Shown here piece after piece: positions 42,609 to 50,841 of a stretch of 64,000 nt of DNA. The first letter of the stretch is position 1. Each line of letters begins with the position of its first letter. Location of the stretch: the NCBI RefSeq assembly GCF_028463985.1, contig NZ_CP116766.1:682001-746000 (forward strand). Reading direction: 5' to 3'. The position numbers and the translations under genes are program-made. The notes below the pieces were generated by a model. That model was not told the DNA's origin. It saw only the letters and a list, made by a program, of their open reading frames with translations, and did not search any database. Source of the stretch: Neisseria lisongii (lineage in GTDB: Bacteria; Pseudomonadota; Gammaproteobacteria; Burkholderiales; Neisseriaceae).

Positions 42609-43460
42609 ATGAAATTAAACAAACTCTTATTTGGTATGGCATTAACATCTATGGCGACATCGGCGATGGCATTTGACTATCAACACATCCGCAACGCAAC
42701 GGCGAAAATTCACTACGGCAACAACACGTTTTTGGTTGATCCCTATTTAGCCCCGAAAGGCAGTTATGAAGGTTTTGCAGGCACGCCGAACAGCCAACTG
42801 CGTAATCCGTTGATTGAGATGAAACAGCCTGCCGAAGAGGTGATTAAAGGCATTGACGCCGTGATCGTTACCCATACCCACGACGATCACTGGGACAAAA
42901 AAGCTCAGGAAGTCTTGCCGAAAAATATCCCGATTTTTGTACAAAATGCAGGCGACGCTCAGTTAATCCGCTCGCAAGGTTTTAAAGATGTGCGGGTGAT
43001 GGGGGCAAATACCGATTTCAATGGCGTAAAATTGACCCGCATTAAAGGCGGTCAGCACGGTTCGGACGAAATGTACGCCAACCCGCAACTTGCCGAATTG
43101 CTGGGCGATGCGATGGGCTTTGTGATGCAAGGCAAAGATGAAAAGAGCCTGTATATTGTCGGCGATACCGTGTGGAATGAGGCGGTAGAACAGGCGGTTA
43201 ATCAGTTCAAACCCGATGTGATTGTGATGAACACGGGCTACGCCCAAATTAACGGCTCAACCGACGGCATTATTATGGGCAAAGATGACGTGGCAAAAAT
43301 GGCAAAATTCCGCCCGCAGGCTGAGATCGTTACCGTGCATATGGATGCAGTGAACCACGGTGCAGTAACTAGCGATGAAATGCGTCAATTTGTCAAACAA
43401 CAACAGCTTGAAAAACAAGTCGCCGTGCCAAAAGAAGGGCAAGTGGTGAGTTTTAAATAA
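42609..43460 (+). CDS. Periplasmic metallo-beta-lactamase-fold hydrolase (UlaG-like)
   Basis: 283 residues. Sec signal peptide (hydrophobic LLFGMALTSMATSAMA, cleavage before FDYQ). Metal motif THTHDDHWD near residues 87-95 (HxHxDH), further ligands in GQHGSDEM near 147 and GDT near 185, HMDAVNHG near 247. The family includes UlaG-type lactonases and other hydrolases; the substrate is unknown, and export to the periplasm is unusual for UlaG itself. Gene and divergent regulator appear to have arrived together. Confidence 0.88.
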   Translation: MKLNKLLFGMALTSMATSAMAFDYQHIRNATAKIHYGNNTFLVDPYLAPKGSYEGFAGTPNSQLRNPLIEMKQPAEEVIKGIDAVIVTHTHDDHWDKKAQEVLPKNIPIFVQNAGDAQLIRSQGFKDVRVMGANTDFNGVKLTRIKGGQHGSDEMYANPQLAELLGDAMGFVMQGKDEKSLYIVGDTVWNEAVEQAVNQFKPDVIVMNTGYAQINGSTDGIIMGKDDVAKMAKFRPQAEIVTVHMDAVNHGAVTSDEMRQFVKQQQLEKQVAVPKEGQVVSFK

Positions 43461-43461
43461 G

Positions 43462-43480
43462 ACAAGCGGGGTGAAATTTT
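43462..43480 (+). other. Pasteurellaceae-type uptake-sequence-like motif
   Basis: ACAAGCGGGGTGAAATTTT directly follows the MBL stop codon. The Actinobacillus pleuropneumoniae-type uptake signal has core ACAAGCGGTC followed by A/T-rich AAATTTT, so the first eight bases and the AAATTTT tail match. It supports a Pasteurellaceae origin for this segment. Confidence 0.5.
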
Positions 43481-43489
43481 AAAAGAAAA

Positions 43490-43519
43490 CCGTCTGAAAA
43501 TCAGATTTTCAGACGGCCT
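43490..43519. terminator. DUS hairpin with one decayed arm, right border of the GlxA/MBL segment
   Basis: The inner arm ACCGTCTGAAAA has lost the DUS G; the outer arm TTTTCAGACGGCC is intact. It terminates the MBL gene and/or the convergent acetyltransferase gene. Confidence 0.75.
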
Positions 43520-43523
43520 TTGT

Positions 43524-44006
43524 TTACAGATATTTACGCAGTAGCTCGCATTTGATTTTTATAGTTTTGTTGAGCGGTAAAACGGCTTCGCCTAATGATT
43601 CGTAACGGTTGATGTGATAAAAGGGAAGGGAATTGAGCGAGGCGTAGAGTTTTAAGAAATACAGCCCCGCATGGCGTGCCAAGTCTTCGGCTTTTTGCAG
43701 CAGCGCTGTGCCGAGTCCCCGATTGTGCAGCAGCGGGTGGACGTAGAGGGCATCGAGTTGGGCTTCTTTAAAGTCGATTTGGAAAAAACCCTGAATAATG
43801 TTGCGGTATTCCAAAACCCATAAGGCTTTGTTGCTGTCGGACATGGCTTCGAGGTAGCTTTGGTTGTCGAGCAGGGCTTCCCATGCCTGCAGCGCCTGTT
43901 CGTTGTAGCTGTGGATACAGGTATATTGTACGGCGTGCAAGTGGACGTTGTGGATGGCGGCGCAGTCTTGTTCGGTTGCGGGGCGGAGCAGGGTCAGCAG
44001 GGGCAT
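43524..44006 (-). CDS. GNAT-family N-acetyltransferase
   Basis: 160 residues. Acetyl-CoA binding motif A is visible as LDALYVHPLLHNRGLGTALLQKAEDLA near residues 83-109 (VHPLLHNRGLGTALL, R/Q-x-x-G-x-G/A loop), followed by LKLYASLNSLPFYHINRYESLGE near 116-138. The substrate is unknown. Alone on the minus strand, between the MBL gene and purK. Confidence 0.85.
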   Translation of the reverse strand: MPLLTLLRPATEQDCAAIHNVHLHAVQYTCIHSYNEQALQAWEALLDNQSYLEAMSDSNKALWVLEYRNIIQGFFQIDFKEAQLDALYVHPLLHNRGLGTALLQKAEDLARHAGLYFLKLYASLNSLPFYHINRYESLGEAVLPLNKTIKIKCELLRKYL

Positions 44007-44061
44007 GGTTCGGTTTTCTGAAACGGTCTTGAAAAATAGCGGCGGACGGGCGGCAACCGCA

Positions 44062-44090
44062 ATTTTCAGACGGCCTAAGGCCGTCTGAAA
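44062..44090. terminator. DUS hairpin between purK and the acetyltransferase
   Basis: TTTTCAGACGGCC and GGCCGTCTGAAAA pair around TAA; on the minus strand it follows the purK stop. Confidence 0.7.
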
Positions 44091-44106
44091 ATACAGTTTT
44101 TTTGAA

Positions 44107-45255
44107 TTACGGCTGCACGCTCAGGCTTTGGTGCAACTGTTGTGCTTCGGTTAAGGCTGTGTTGCTGTCGGCGGCAAGCGTTACAAAATGGCCCATTTTT
44201 CTGCCTTTGCGGGCGCTTTTTTTGCCGTAAAGGTGCAGATGGCTGCGGCTGTGGTTTTGTAGCGGCTGCCAATCGGGTTCGCTGCCGTCGCCGCCCCATA
44301 CGTCGCCGAGAATATTTGCCATACAGCAGGCGGAAAGCAGGCGGGTATCAGCGGGGGCAAGGCCGCACATAATCCGCACCTGCTGTTGAAATTGGTCGGC
44401 GGCGCAGGCATCGATGGTGTGGTGGCCGGAATTGTGCGGACGGGGGGCGATTTCGTTGACCACCAATTCATGCGTATCGCCGACTACGAACATTTCCACC
44501 GCCAACACACCGACATAATCCAGTTCGTCCGCCAAGCGTTGCGCCATCTGGCGCGCCTGCTGCTGCACGTCGGCACTCAGGCGGGCGGGAACGATGGAGT
44601 AGGCTAAGATACCGTTTTCGTGGATATTTTCAGCCGGATCAAAGGTTTGAATATGCTGATTGTCCAGACGACAGACAATCACGGAAATTTCACCGCGCAA
44701 ATCAACCATTTTTTCCAGCACGCAATCCACGCCGCCGTGTTCGGCAAAAGCAGCTTTGAGTTCGTCTAAAGTTTTGACCCGAATCTGCCCTTTGCCGTCG
44801 TAGCCCAAGGTGGCGGTTTTCAAAATGCCCGGCAAAAATGCCGCACTCGCTTCGGTAATATCGTCAGCCCCGCAGACTGCCTGATACGGCGCAGTCTGCA
44901 ATCCGGCCTTGCGTATCCACGCTTTTTCCTGAATGCGGTTTTGTGCGATTGCCACACAATCACCGCTTGGGGAAACACGGGTATGCTGTGCCAAAAAACG
45001 CATGGCATCAGCATTGACGTTTTCAAATTCGGTGGTTACGGCGGCACATTGTGCCAGTTCGTTTAAAGCGGCTTCATCGTCAAACGGCGCACATAAATGG
45101 CGGTCGGCAAACTCGGCTGCCGGCGCATTCGGATCGGGATCAAGTACGGTTACTTTATAGCCCATGGTTTTGGCGGCAACGGCAAACATGCGTCCGAGCT
45201 GACCGCCGCCAAGGATACCGAGGTTGGCGGGAGGGAGGATGGGGGTGTTTTGCAT
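44107..45255 (-). CDS. purK: N5-carboxyaminoimidazole ribonucleotide synthase
   Basis: 382 residues, ATP-grasp enzyme that carboxylates AIR in purine synthesis; PurE (mutase) is not in the window. Seen: LGILGGGQLGRMFAVAAK near residues 12-29, EFENVNADAMRFL near 76-88, ATLGYDGKGQ near 147-156 (ATP loop) and ARPHNSGHHTIDAC near 271-284. Normal length. The NgoMIV-like RM genes lie 24 bp upstream, so purK may be downstream of them in one transcript. Confidence 0.96.
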   Translation of the reverse strand: MQNTPILPPANLGILGGGQLGRMFAVAAKTMGYKVTVLDPDPNAPAAEFADRHLCAPFDDEAALNELAQCAAVTTEFENVNADAMRFLAQHTRVSPSGDCVAIAQNRIQEKAWIRKAGLQTAPYQAVCGADDITEASAAFLPGILKTATLGYDGKGQIRVKTLDELKAAFAEHGGVDCVLEKMVDLRGEISVIVCRLDNQHIQTFDPAENIHENGILAYSIVPARLSADVQQQARQMAQRLADELDYVGVLAVEMFVVGDTHELVVNEIAPRPHNSGHHTIDACAADQFQQQVRIMCGLAPADTRLLSACCMANILGDVWGGDGSEPDWQPLQNHSRSHLHLYGKKSARKGRKMGHFVTLAADSNTALTEAQQLHQSLSVQP

Positions 45256-45279
45256 GGTGTTATTCTTAATAATATAAAA

Positions 45280-46134
45280 TCAGATAGCCAAATCAAGAGG
45301 TAAGTCGGAAATATCTTTTAATCGTTTTCCATTTACCATAATGTTAAATAAATCTAAAGCATCTTCATAACCGGAGGCTTGTAAAGTTTTTTCCAGTTCG
45401 TATAACGCAAAATGGTAAACGCAGTCGATTTCGCCCGTACCCAAAGCAATAGATGAAATCCGACTTGGTGTTGGTTCAGCAGTAACAACGACAACATGAG
45501 GTAAGCGGTCTTTACGATTTCGAACCAGATTTAAGCCTTCAGAACGGGCATTTTGAGCACGGTCGCTGCGTATTGTCCATTTGCATGAAATGCTGGCATG
45601 AAGTAGGGGCAGAGTATTGCTTTTTCGAAGACTGGCAAGTGTAGCGATATTGTCATTTACCAAAAATTCATAGCGATTGATTTCTTCATCACCAACTAAA
45701 TCACGGGTAACAATAATATCGGGCGTAATGGTGTAATCACTGCCTAATGCTGCGGCTAATTCAGGATTGTTTTCTGCCGCTTGGGCAAGTGCGACTAAAT
45801 GTTCATATTGTTGGTAATGGGCAATTTCCAAGCGGTTTCGCGAACCGACTTGATGCACATTCCAATTTCCGGGGCGTAAATGGTTTAATTTTCTGAATGC
45901 TGATTCGACAAACTGGCTGCAAAGTGCTTCAAATTTATTTCCTGAAGTTTGTCCTGCCGCACGTTCAGTAACTGTTTCAGCTTCCAGTAATTCCGCAATA
46001 CCTTTAGCGATGGCGCAGCTTCTACCGTTGCTCCCGTCTGCATTACTGACTACGCCTTTGCTATTAGTGGTCAGAATGCTGCCTAATAATTTTTGATGGA
46101 ATATTTTACGTTCAAGCTCAAAAATCGGACTCAT
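45280..46134 (-). CDS. ngoMIVR: Type II restriction endonuclease, NgoMIV-like (GCCGGC)
   Basis: 284 residues. From memory of the gonococcal R.NgoMIV (about 286 residues) long stretches agree: GVVSNADGSN near residues 27-36, LGSDYTITPDIIVTRD near 128-143, SISCKWTIRSDRAQNARSE near 182-200, EPTPSRISSIALGTGEIDCVYHF near 216-238 (as EPTPSRISSI and GEIDCVYHF), and the C-terminus KDISDLPLDL. The active-site Asp (TPD) and CKW lysine are intact. It should cut G^CCGGC as a tetramer. One base separates it from the methyltransferase gene. Confidence 0.92.
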   Translation of the reverse strand: MSPIFELERKIFHQKLLGSILTTNSKGVVSNADGSNGRSCAIAKGIAELLEAETVTERAAGQTSGNKFEALCSQFVESAFRKLNHLRPGNWNVHQVGSRNRLEIAHYQQYEHLVALAQAAENNPELAAALGSDYTITPDIIVTRDLVGDEEINRYEFLVNDNIATLASLRKSNTLPLLHASISCKWTIRSDRAQNARSEGLNLVRNRKDRLPHVVVVTAEPTPSRISSIALGTGEIDCVYHFALYELEKTLQASGYEDALDLFNIMVNGKRLKDISDLPLDLAI

Positions 46135-46135
46135 A

Positions 46136-47074
46136 TCAGCTTTCTTTCTTTAAAGCTTTGATAATTTGCTTACCGACGGCTTCTGCCACAGGAGGTGGGA
46201 AAGCATTGCCAATTTGTCGGTAGGCTGGCGTTTTTTTCCCAAAAAACTGCCAAGTGTCGGGAAAGCCCTGTATCCGAGCTGCCATACGTGCTGTCAGACG
46301 GGGCATACCGGTAAAGTCTTTAGGAGGCGGACTGTCCCATAATCCTGAACCGTCTATGCCTAATTCTGCCCATGCCCGTTTCGAGCGTGTCGGTCCTAAG
46401 TCTGCACCGCCGTGTTTTTTAGAGCCGCCTACCAATGTAGGTGCAATTTGGTTTGCTCCTAAATGCCATTTATATGCTTGAGACCAACCATCTTGCTCCA
46501 TTAAATCCAGCAGTAACTCGCCTACAGTCGGCGGAGCAATGCCGATACTTTCAGGCCATTTGAAAAATGGAGCGTATTCTTGCTGTAAAGCAACAAAAAT
46601 CACCCGAGGGCGTAATTGGGACACACCAAAATCAGCGGCATACAGTAATTTCCAATCGCCTAAATACCCTAAATCGGCAAACTGTTGTGTGATGTGTTCT
46701 CGGTATTCTTTAAATTTTGGGTCCAGCAAACCACGAACATTTTCCAGCATAATTGCTTTTGGGGCGGTTTCTTTCGCTAAACGGATGGCTTCGGGGAATA
46801 AATCACGTTCGTCTTCTGCGCCTAATTGTTTGCCGGCTTTAGAAAACGGAGGGCAAGGTACACCACCGGCCAATAAATCGATATTCTGATAAGCAGAGCC
46901 GTCAAATTGGCGGACATCGGTTTCGATAACATTCCAATGCGGGCGGTTAAGGCGTAATGTTTGACAAGCGGGCGGCTCGATTTCCACTAAGGCCGTATGC
47001 ACAAATCCTGCCCGTTCCAAACCTAAAGCCTGCCCGCCAGCACCGGCACAAATTTCTAATGAATTAAATTGCAT
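46136..47074 (-). CDS. ngoMIVM: DNA cytosine-5 methyltransferase, partner of the NgoMIV-like nuclease
   Basis: 312 residues, C5-cytosine methyltransferase motifs in order: I LEICAGAGGQALGLERAGF near residues 6-24 (AdoMet), IV GGVPCPPFSKAGKQ near 68-81 (catalytic Cys), VI MLENVRG near 107-113, VIII QLRPRVIFVA near 149-158, IX around MPRLTARMAARIQGFP, and X RQIGNAFPPPVAEAVG near 285-300. The expected site is GCCGGC, protecting from the linked nuclease. Inserted between trpE and purK; a DUS hairpin precedes it. Confidence 0.93.
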   Translation of the reverse strand: MQFNSLEICAGAGGQALGLERAGFVHTALVEIEPPACQTLRLNRPHWNVIETDVRQFDGSAYQNIDLLAGGVPCPPFSKAGKQLGAEDERDLFPEAIRLAKETAPKAIMLENVRGLLDPKFKEYREHITQQFADLGYLGDWKLLYAADFGVSQLRPRVIFVALQQEYAPFFKWPESIGIAPPTVGELLLDLMEQDGWSQAYKWHLGANQIAPTLVGGSKKHGGADLGPTRSKRAWAELGIDGSGLWDSPPPKDFTGMPRLTARMAARIQGFPDTWQFFGKKTPAYRQIGNAFPPPVAEAVGKQIIKALKKES

Positions 47075-47098
47075 ATTTTCTTATAGTGTTGGTAAATA

Positions 47099-47129
47099 TT
47101 TCAGACGGCCTATGGTTCATGCCGTCTGA
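47099..47129. terminator. DUS hairpin between trpE and the RM genes
   Basis: TTTCAGACGGCCTATGG and TTCATGCCGTCTGAAA: inverted DUS copies around a short loop, past the trpE stop. Confidence 0.65.
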
Positions 47130-47139
47130 AAACTGCGGT

Positions 47140-48615
47140 TCAATTATCCAACCCTTCCTGCACCATCTGCGCCGCCCGGATGACGGCTCGGGCTTTGTTT
47201 TGGGTTTCGTTCCATTCGGATTGCGGGTCGGAATCGGCGACGATGCCTGCGCCGCTTTGGACGTATAAGGTATTGTTTTTAATCACGGCGGTACGGATGG
47301 CGATGGCTAAGTCCATATCGTTGTTGAAGCTCCATACGCCGACTGCGCCGCCGTAAATGCCCCGTTTGCTCGGTTCGACTTCTTCGATGATTTCCATGGC
47401 GCGTACTTTGGGTGCGCCGGAAAGGGTGCCGGCGGGGAAGGTGGCGGCGAGGATGTCCATATTGGAAACGCCGTTTTTCAGACGGCCTTCAACGTTGGAA
47501 ACGATGTGCATTACATGGGAATATTTTTCAATCACCATTTTGTCGGTTACTTTGACTTCGCCGGTTTGGCTGATACGGCCTACGTCGTTTCGCCCCAAGT
47601 CGATGAGCATGACGTGTTCGGCGATTTCTTTGGCATCGTTTAATAAATCCTGTTCGTTGGCAAGATCTTCAGCGGGGGTTTTGCCGCGCAAGCGGGTGCC
47701 GGCAATCGGGCGCACGATAACGTTGTCCTGTTCTCTGCGGACGAGGATTTCGGGCGACGAGCCGACGATGTGGAAGTCGTCGAAATCGTAGTAAAACATA
47801 TACGGCGAGGGGTTAAGCGTGCGCAATGCCCGATAGAGCGAGAGCGGGCTGTCGTGGTAAGGCATGCTCATGCGCTGGCTGGGGACGACCTGCATACAGT
47901 CGCCGGCAAAAATATAGTCTTTGACTTTGTCCACGCAGGCTTTAAACGGTTCTTCGCCGAATTCGCTGACGGCTTCGGTGCGGCTGTTGCCCAGCGACAG
48001 GGGAATGGCGCAGCTTTGGCGCAGTTGGGTGCGCAGGTCTTCCAAGCGTTCGCGGGCGGTTTCGTAGCCGTTGGTTTGGTTGGGGTCGGCATAGACAATC
48101 AGGTAGATTTTGCCGGAAAGATTGTCGATGACCGCCAATTCCTGCGAGAGCATCAGGAAAATATCGGGGGTGCCGATAGGGTCGGGTTTGGCGGTGTTTT
48201 TCAGGCGGTGGGCGAAATGTTCGAAATTGTAAATGGTTTCGTAACCGAAATAGCCGACCAAGCCGCCGGTAAAACGGGGCAGACTGGGGATTTCGGGAGA
48301 ACGGAAGCGATTGTGGAAGGCTTCGATAAAGGGCAGCGGGTTGCCGTCGTATTGTTCGGTGATTTTGCCGTTTTCATACACATCGACGTGTTTGCCGTCG
48401 GCTTTTAAAAATGTACTGCAGGGCAGGCCGATAAAGGAATAGCGGCCGAAGCGTTCGCCGCCGACTACGGATTCGAGCAGATAGCTGTAGGGCTTGTTGG
48501 CGAGTTTGAGATAAAGGGAGAGCGGGGTATCCAAGTCGGCCAAGAGTTCTTGAACCAGCGGGATGCGGTTGTAGCCTTGTTGCGCCTGTGCCTGATATTC
48601 TTGTCTGCTGATCAT
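47140..48615 (-). CDS. trpE: Anthranilate synthase component I
   Basis: 491 residues. Converts chorismate with ammonia/glutamine to anthranilate, the first step of tryptophan synthesis; TrpG is not adjacent. Seen: N-terminal feedback-binding LLES near residue 48, GDCMQVVPSQRMSM near 236-249, SPEILVRRE and VRPIAGTRLRGKT near 289-320, GRNDVGRIS near 350-358, and TFPAGTLSGAPKVRAMEII near 396-414. Normal length with no damage seen. No leader peptide or attenuator is evident upstream. Confidence 0.97.
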   Translation of the reverse strand: MISRQEYQAQAQQGYNRIPLVQELLADLDTPLSLYLKLANKPYSYLLESVVGGERFGRYSFIGLPCSTFLKADGKHVDVYENGKITEQYDGNPLPFIEAFHNRFRSPEIPSLPRFTGGLVGYFGYETIYNFEHFAHRLKNTAKPDPIGTPDIFLMLSQELAVIDNLSGKIYLIVYADPNQTNGYETARERLEDLRTQLRQSCAIPLSLGNSRTEAVSEFGEEPFKACVDKVKDYIFAGDCMQVVPSQRMSMPYHDSPLSLYRALRTLNPSPYMFYYDFDDFHIVGSSPEILVRREQDNVIVRPIAGTRLRGKTPAEDLANEQDLLNDAKEIAEHVMLIDLGRNDVGRISQTGEVKVTDKMVIEKYSHVMHIVSNVEGRLKNGVSNMDILAATFPAGTLSGAPKVRAMEIIEEVEPSKRGIYGGAVGVWSFNNDMDLAIAIRTAVIKNNTLYVQSGAGIVADSDPQSEWNETQNKARAVIRAAQMVQEGLDN

Positions 48616-48658
48616 GGTTTGCTCCCGCCTGCTTGGGATTGGGTTAAGAAGAGTGAAG

Positions 48659-48687
48659 AATATAACAGTTTATGGGGGGAAAATCCA
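48659..48687 (-). promoter_or_regulatory. Candidate trpE promoter
   Basis: On the minus strand TGTTATATT (48667-48659) is an extended -10 with a weak TGGATT 17 bp upstream; it lies 44 bp before the trpE start. Confidence 0.5.
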
Positions 48688-48772
48688 GCCTGTGATGCCG
48701 TCTGAAAACGGCTTGGCAATGGATTGGCGTGAAAAAAACGCACCCTGCAAAAAGTAGGGTGCGGCATTGGGA

Positions 48773-49162
48773 TTATTTGAAGTTGCGGGCGTTTTCGATT
48801 TTCAGACGGCGTGCCTTTTTCCATTTATAGGCATAGCCTGCAGCAGCCGGAATCAGGGCGAGTATCAGTTTGAATGTCCAACCGGCATACCATGCGGCTT
48901 CTCCTGAAGTGTTGCCGCCGTCAAGCCGGTTTAAAAGCGGCCACCAGCAGGCGGTTAATGTGCCGAGAAACAGCGGCCAGACGTGGCGGCTGAGGTTGCG
49001 TTGCCAAATCAAAAAGCAGACGGCCGCCCAAACGGCGGTTGAGATGGTAATCAGCAACACAGTGTAAGCATCACCGCTGAATGCGGCAGCGGCAAAATAG
49101 CTTAACGCCGTCCAAGCCAGCGCTAAAATCAAAACAATCAGTTCTTCGGGGCGTTTAAACAT
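48773..49162 (-). CDS. Small four-helix inner-membrane protein, function unknown
   Basis: 129 residues with four hydrophobic segments (about residues 8-28, 34-53, 60-78 and 90-112), a W-rich second half (CWWPLL, AAWYAGW) and a basic C-terminus (KWKKARRLK). I do not recognise the family. AGAACC rather than a strong ribosome-binding site precedes the ATG. It lies alone, with promoter-like space to the next gene on the other strand. Confidence 0.7.
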   Translation of the reverse strand: MFKRPEELIVLILALAWTALSYFAAAAFSGDAYTVLLITISTAVWAAVCFLIWQRNLSRHVWPLFLGTLTACWWPLLNRLDGGNTSGEAAWYAGWTFKLILALIPAAAGYAYKWKKARRLKIENARNFK

Positions 49163-49319
49163 TCCGGTTCTCCAAAATTTTTGGGCGGGCGTGAGTTGGG
49201 CATTATACCTGAAATTATGGTTTCGGTATCTTTAACCAACAGTTTCGCCCGCTGCATTCATTTTCAGACGGCATGGCTTGTGGCACAATAAACCGTTTGC
49301 GGCAGAAAGGACAGCGTTT

Positions 49320-50096
49320 ATGCAGAAAATCATCATCAGCGGCCACAGCCGGGGCTTGGGAAAAGCCTTGGCGGAACATTATTTGGCGCAGGGCGTGCAA
49401 GTATTGGGCTTATCGAGAACCCTGTTGCCCGAACAGGTAGGGCTGACGCAAATTGCGCTTGATTTGCAGCAGACGGATACTTTATCGGCTTGGCTGGCAC
49501 AAGGCGGTTTGCAGCACTTTATCGCCGAGGCTTCGGAAGTGGTGCTGATTAACAATGCGGCAACGGTCGAACCGTGTGCCGTGGCGGGACGGCAGAGGCC
49601 GTCTGAAATTACCGCTGCAGTGCAGCTCAACATTGCAGCACCGCTGATGTTGAGCAACACATTGCTGCACATCCGGCAGGCGGGGCAAACCGTTAAAATC
49701 ATCCATATCGGCAGCGGTGCAGGCCGAAAAGCCTATGCCGGTTGGAGCGTGTACGGCGCAACCAAAGCCGCCTTGGATCATCATGCCCGCTGTCTTGCCG
49801 CCGAGCAGCATGAGCGGCTGAACATTGCCAGCATCGCTCCCGGCGTGGTCGATACCGAAATGCAGGCGCAAATCCGCAGTCAGAACGAACAGGATTTTCC
49901 GCTGCTGAACCGTTTCCAACAGCTTCAAGCCGACGGCGGCCTCACTTCGCCGCAAACAGCGGCTGAAACCATCGCACACATGATTGCCGACGACGATTTC
50001 GGCTTGGAACCGATTCAAGATGTCCGCACATGGCAGGCACTGCAAGACAGTTTACACTGTGCAGACGCAATCAGAATATCGTCAGAGGCCGTCTGA
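49320..50096 (+). CDS. Short-chain dehydrogenase/reductase
   Basis: 258 residues, Rossmann-fold NAD(P)-dependent oxidoreductase. Seen: cofactor loop SGHSRGLGKALA near residues 7-18, NNAATVEPC near 77-85, catalytic serine region IHIGSGAGRKAYAGWSVYGATKAALDHH near 125-152 (IHIGSGAGR then YGATKAALD, with Y-x3-K), and APGVVDTEM near 178-186. The substrate is unknown. The last codons GAG GCC GTC TGA are a DUS, supplying EAV and the stop, as in the XRE gene at 3854. The Smr gene follows 31 bp later. Confidence 0.9.
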   Translation: MQKIIISGHSRGLGKALAEHYLAQGVQVLGLSRTLLPEQVGLTQIALDLQQTDTLSAWLAQGGLQHFIAEASEVVLINNAATVEPCAVAGRQRPSEITAAVQLNIAAPLMLSNTLLHIRQAGQTVKIIHIGSGAGRKAYAGWSVYGATKAALDHHARCLAAEQHERLNIASIAPGVVDTEMQAQIRSQNEQDFPLLNRFQQLQADGGLTSPQTAAETIAHMIADDDFGLEPIQDVRTWQALQDSLHCADAIRISSEAV

Positions 50097-50127
50097 AAAT
50101 CATTAATCAAGAAAACAGGAACAAGAA

Positions 50128-50745
50128 ATGAAGCAGGATTTCCAATCCCTTTTAAAAGATTTGGGCAAACAGGCCAAACAGGCGGCGCAGCAGCAGGCCG
50201 CCGCCGAAGCCGAAGCACGTAAAAAAGCCGAAGAAAGCATCAGTTTCGCCCAAGCCGTCGGTGGCGTACAACCTTTAAAAAACAGTCAGCGCTACCACGC
50301 TCCGCAGGATAAAACGCCGCTCAAACCCCGCCCGCAGCAGCCGGAAACGCTGGCGGAAGAAGACTATTTCTATGTCGGCAGCGGCGGCTGGGACGAACCG
50401 CCGGCCACGTTCAGCAAAAACGGACAGGGTAAAAACGATATTCAGCGGCTGCGCAACGGACATTATCCAGTGGTGGCCGATGTCGATTTGCACGGCTACA
50501 CGCAGGAAGAAGCGCAGCAGGTGCTGAACGAATTTATCGAATTTACCAAAAAACGGGGCGTGTGCGGCGAAATCGTCCACGGCAGCGGCTTGGGTTCGTC
50601 CGGCTACAAACCGGTCTTGAAAACCATGACCCGCCGCTGGCTGATGCAGCATCCCGATGTATTGGCGTATGTCGAACCCAAAGCAGGCAATGACGGTGCC
50701 GTCCGTTTCCTGCTGAAACGCCGCCGTACGGAAGATTTTGAATAG
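50128..50745 (+). CDS. Smr-domain protein (MutS2/SmrB-like)
   Basis: 205 residues. The N-terminal half is charged and Q/A-rich (probable coiled coil, residues 8-40); the C-terminal Smr domain has DVDLHGYTQEEAQ near residues 118-130, EIVHGSGLGSSG near 150-161 and VEPKAGNDGAVRFLLK near 181-196. Smr domains are nucleases; SmrB-type proteins of this length cleave mRNA at collided ribosomes. Assignment to SmrB is by length and architecture only. Confidence 0.85.
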   Translation: MKQDFQSLLKDLGKQAKQAAQQQAAAEAEARKKAEESISFAQAVGGVQPLKNSQRYHAPQDKTPLKPRPQQPETLAEEDYFYVGSGGWDEPPATFSKNGQGKNDIQRLRNGHYPVVADVDLHGYTQEEAQQVLNEFIEFTKKRGVCGEIVHGSGLGSSGYKPVLKTMTRRWLMQHPDVLAYVEPKAGNDGAVRFLLKRRRTEDFE

Positions 50746-50799
50746 ACCGGTATGCCGCAGGCAAAACTGTGTGCGGTGTATGGTGAAATAATCTTAAAA

Positions 50800-50841
50800 A
50801 GGCCGTCTGAAAATGCGGAAACAGGCATTTTCAGACGGCCT
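50800..50841 (+). terminator. DUS-pair terminator after the Smr gene
   Basis: AGGCCGTCTGAAAATGC and GCATTTTCAGACGGCCT pair around a short loop, 54 bp past the stop. Confidence 0.8.
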
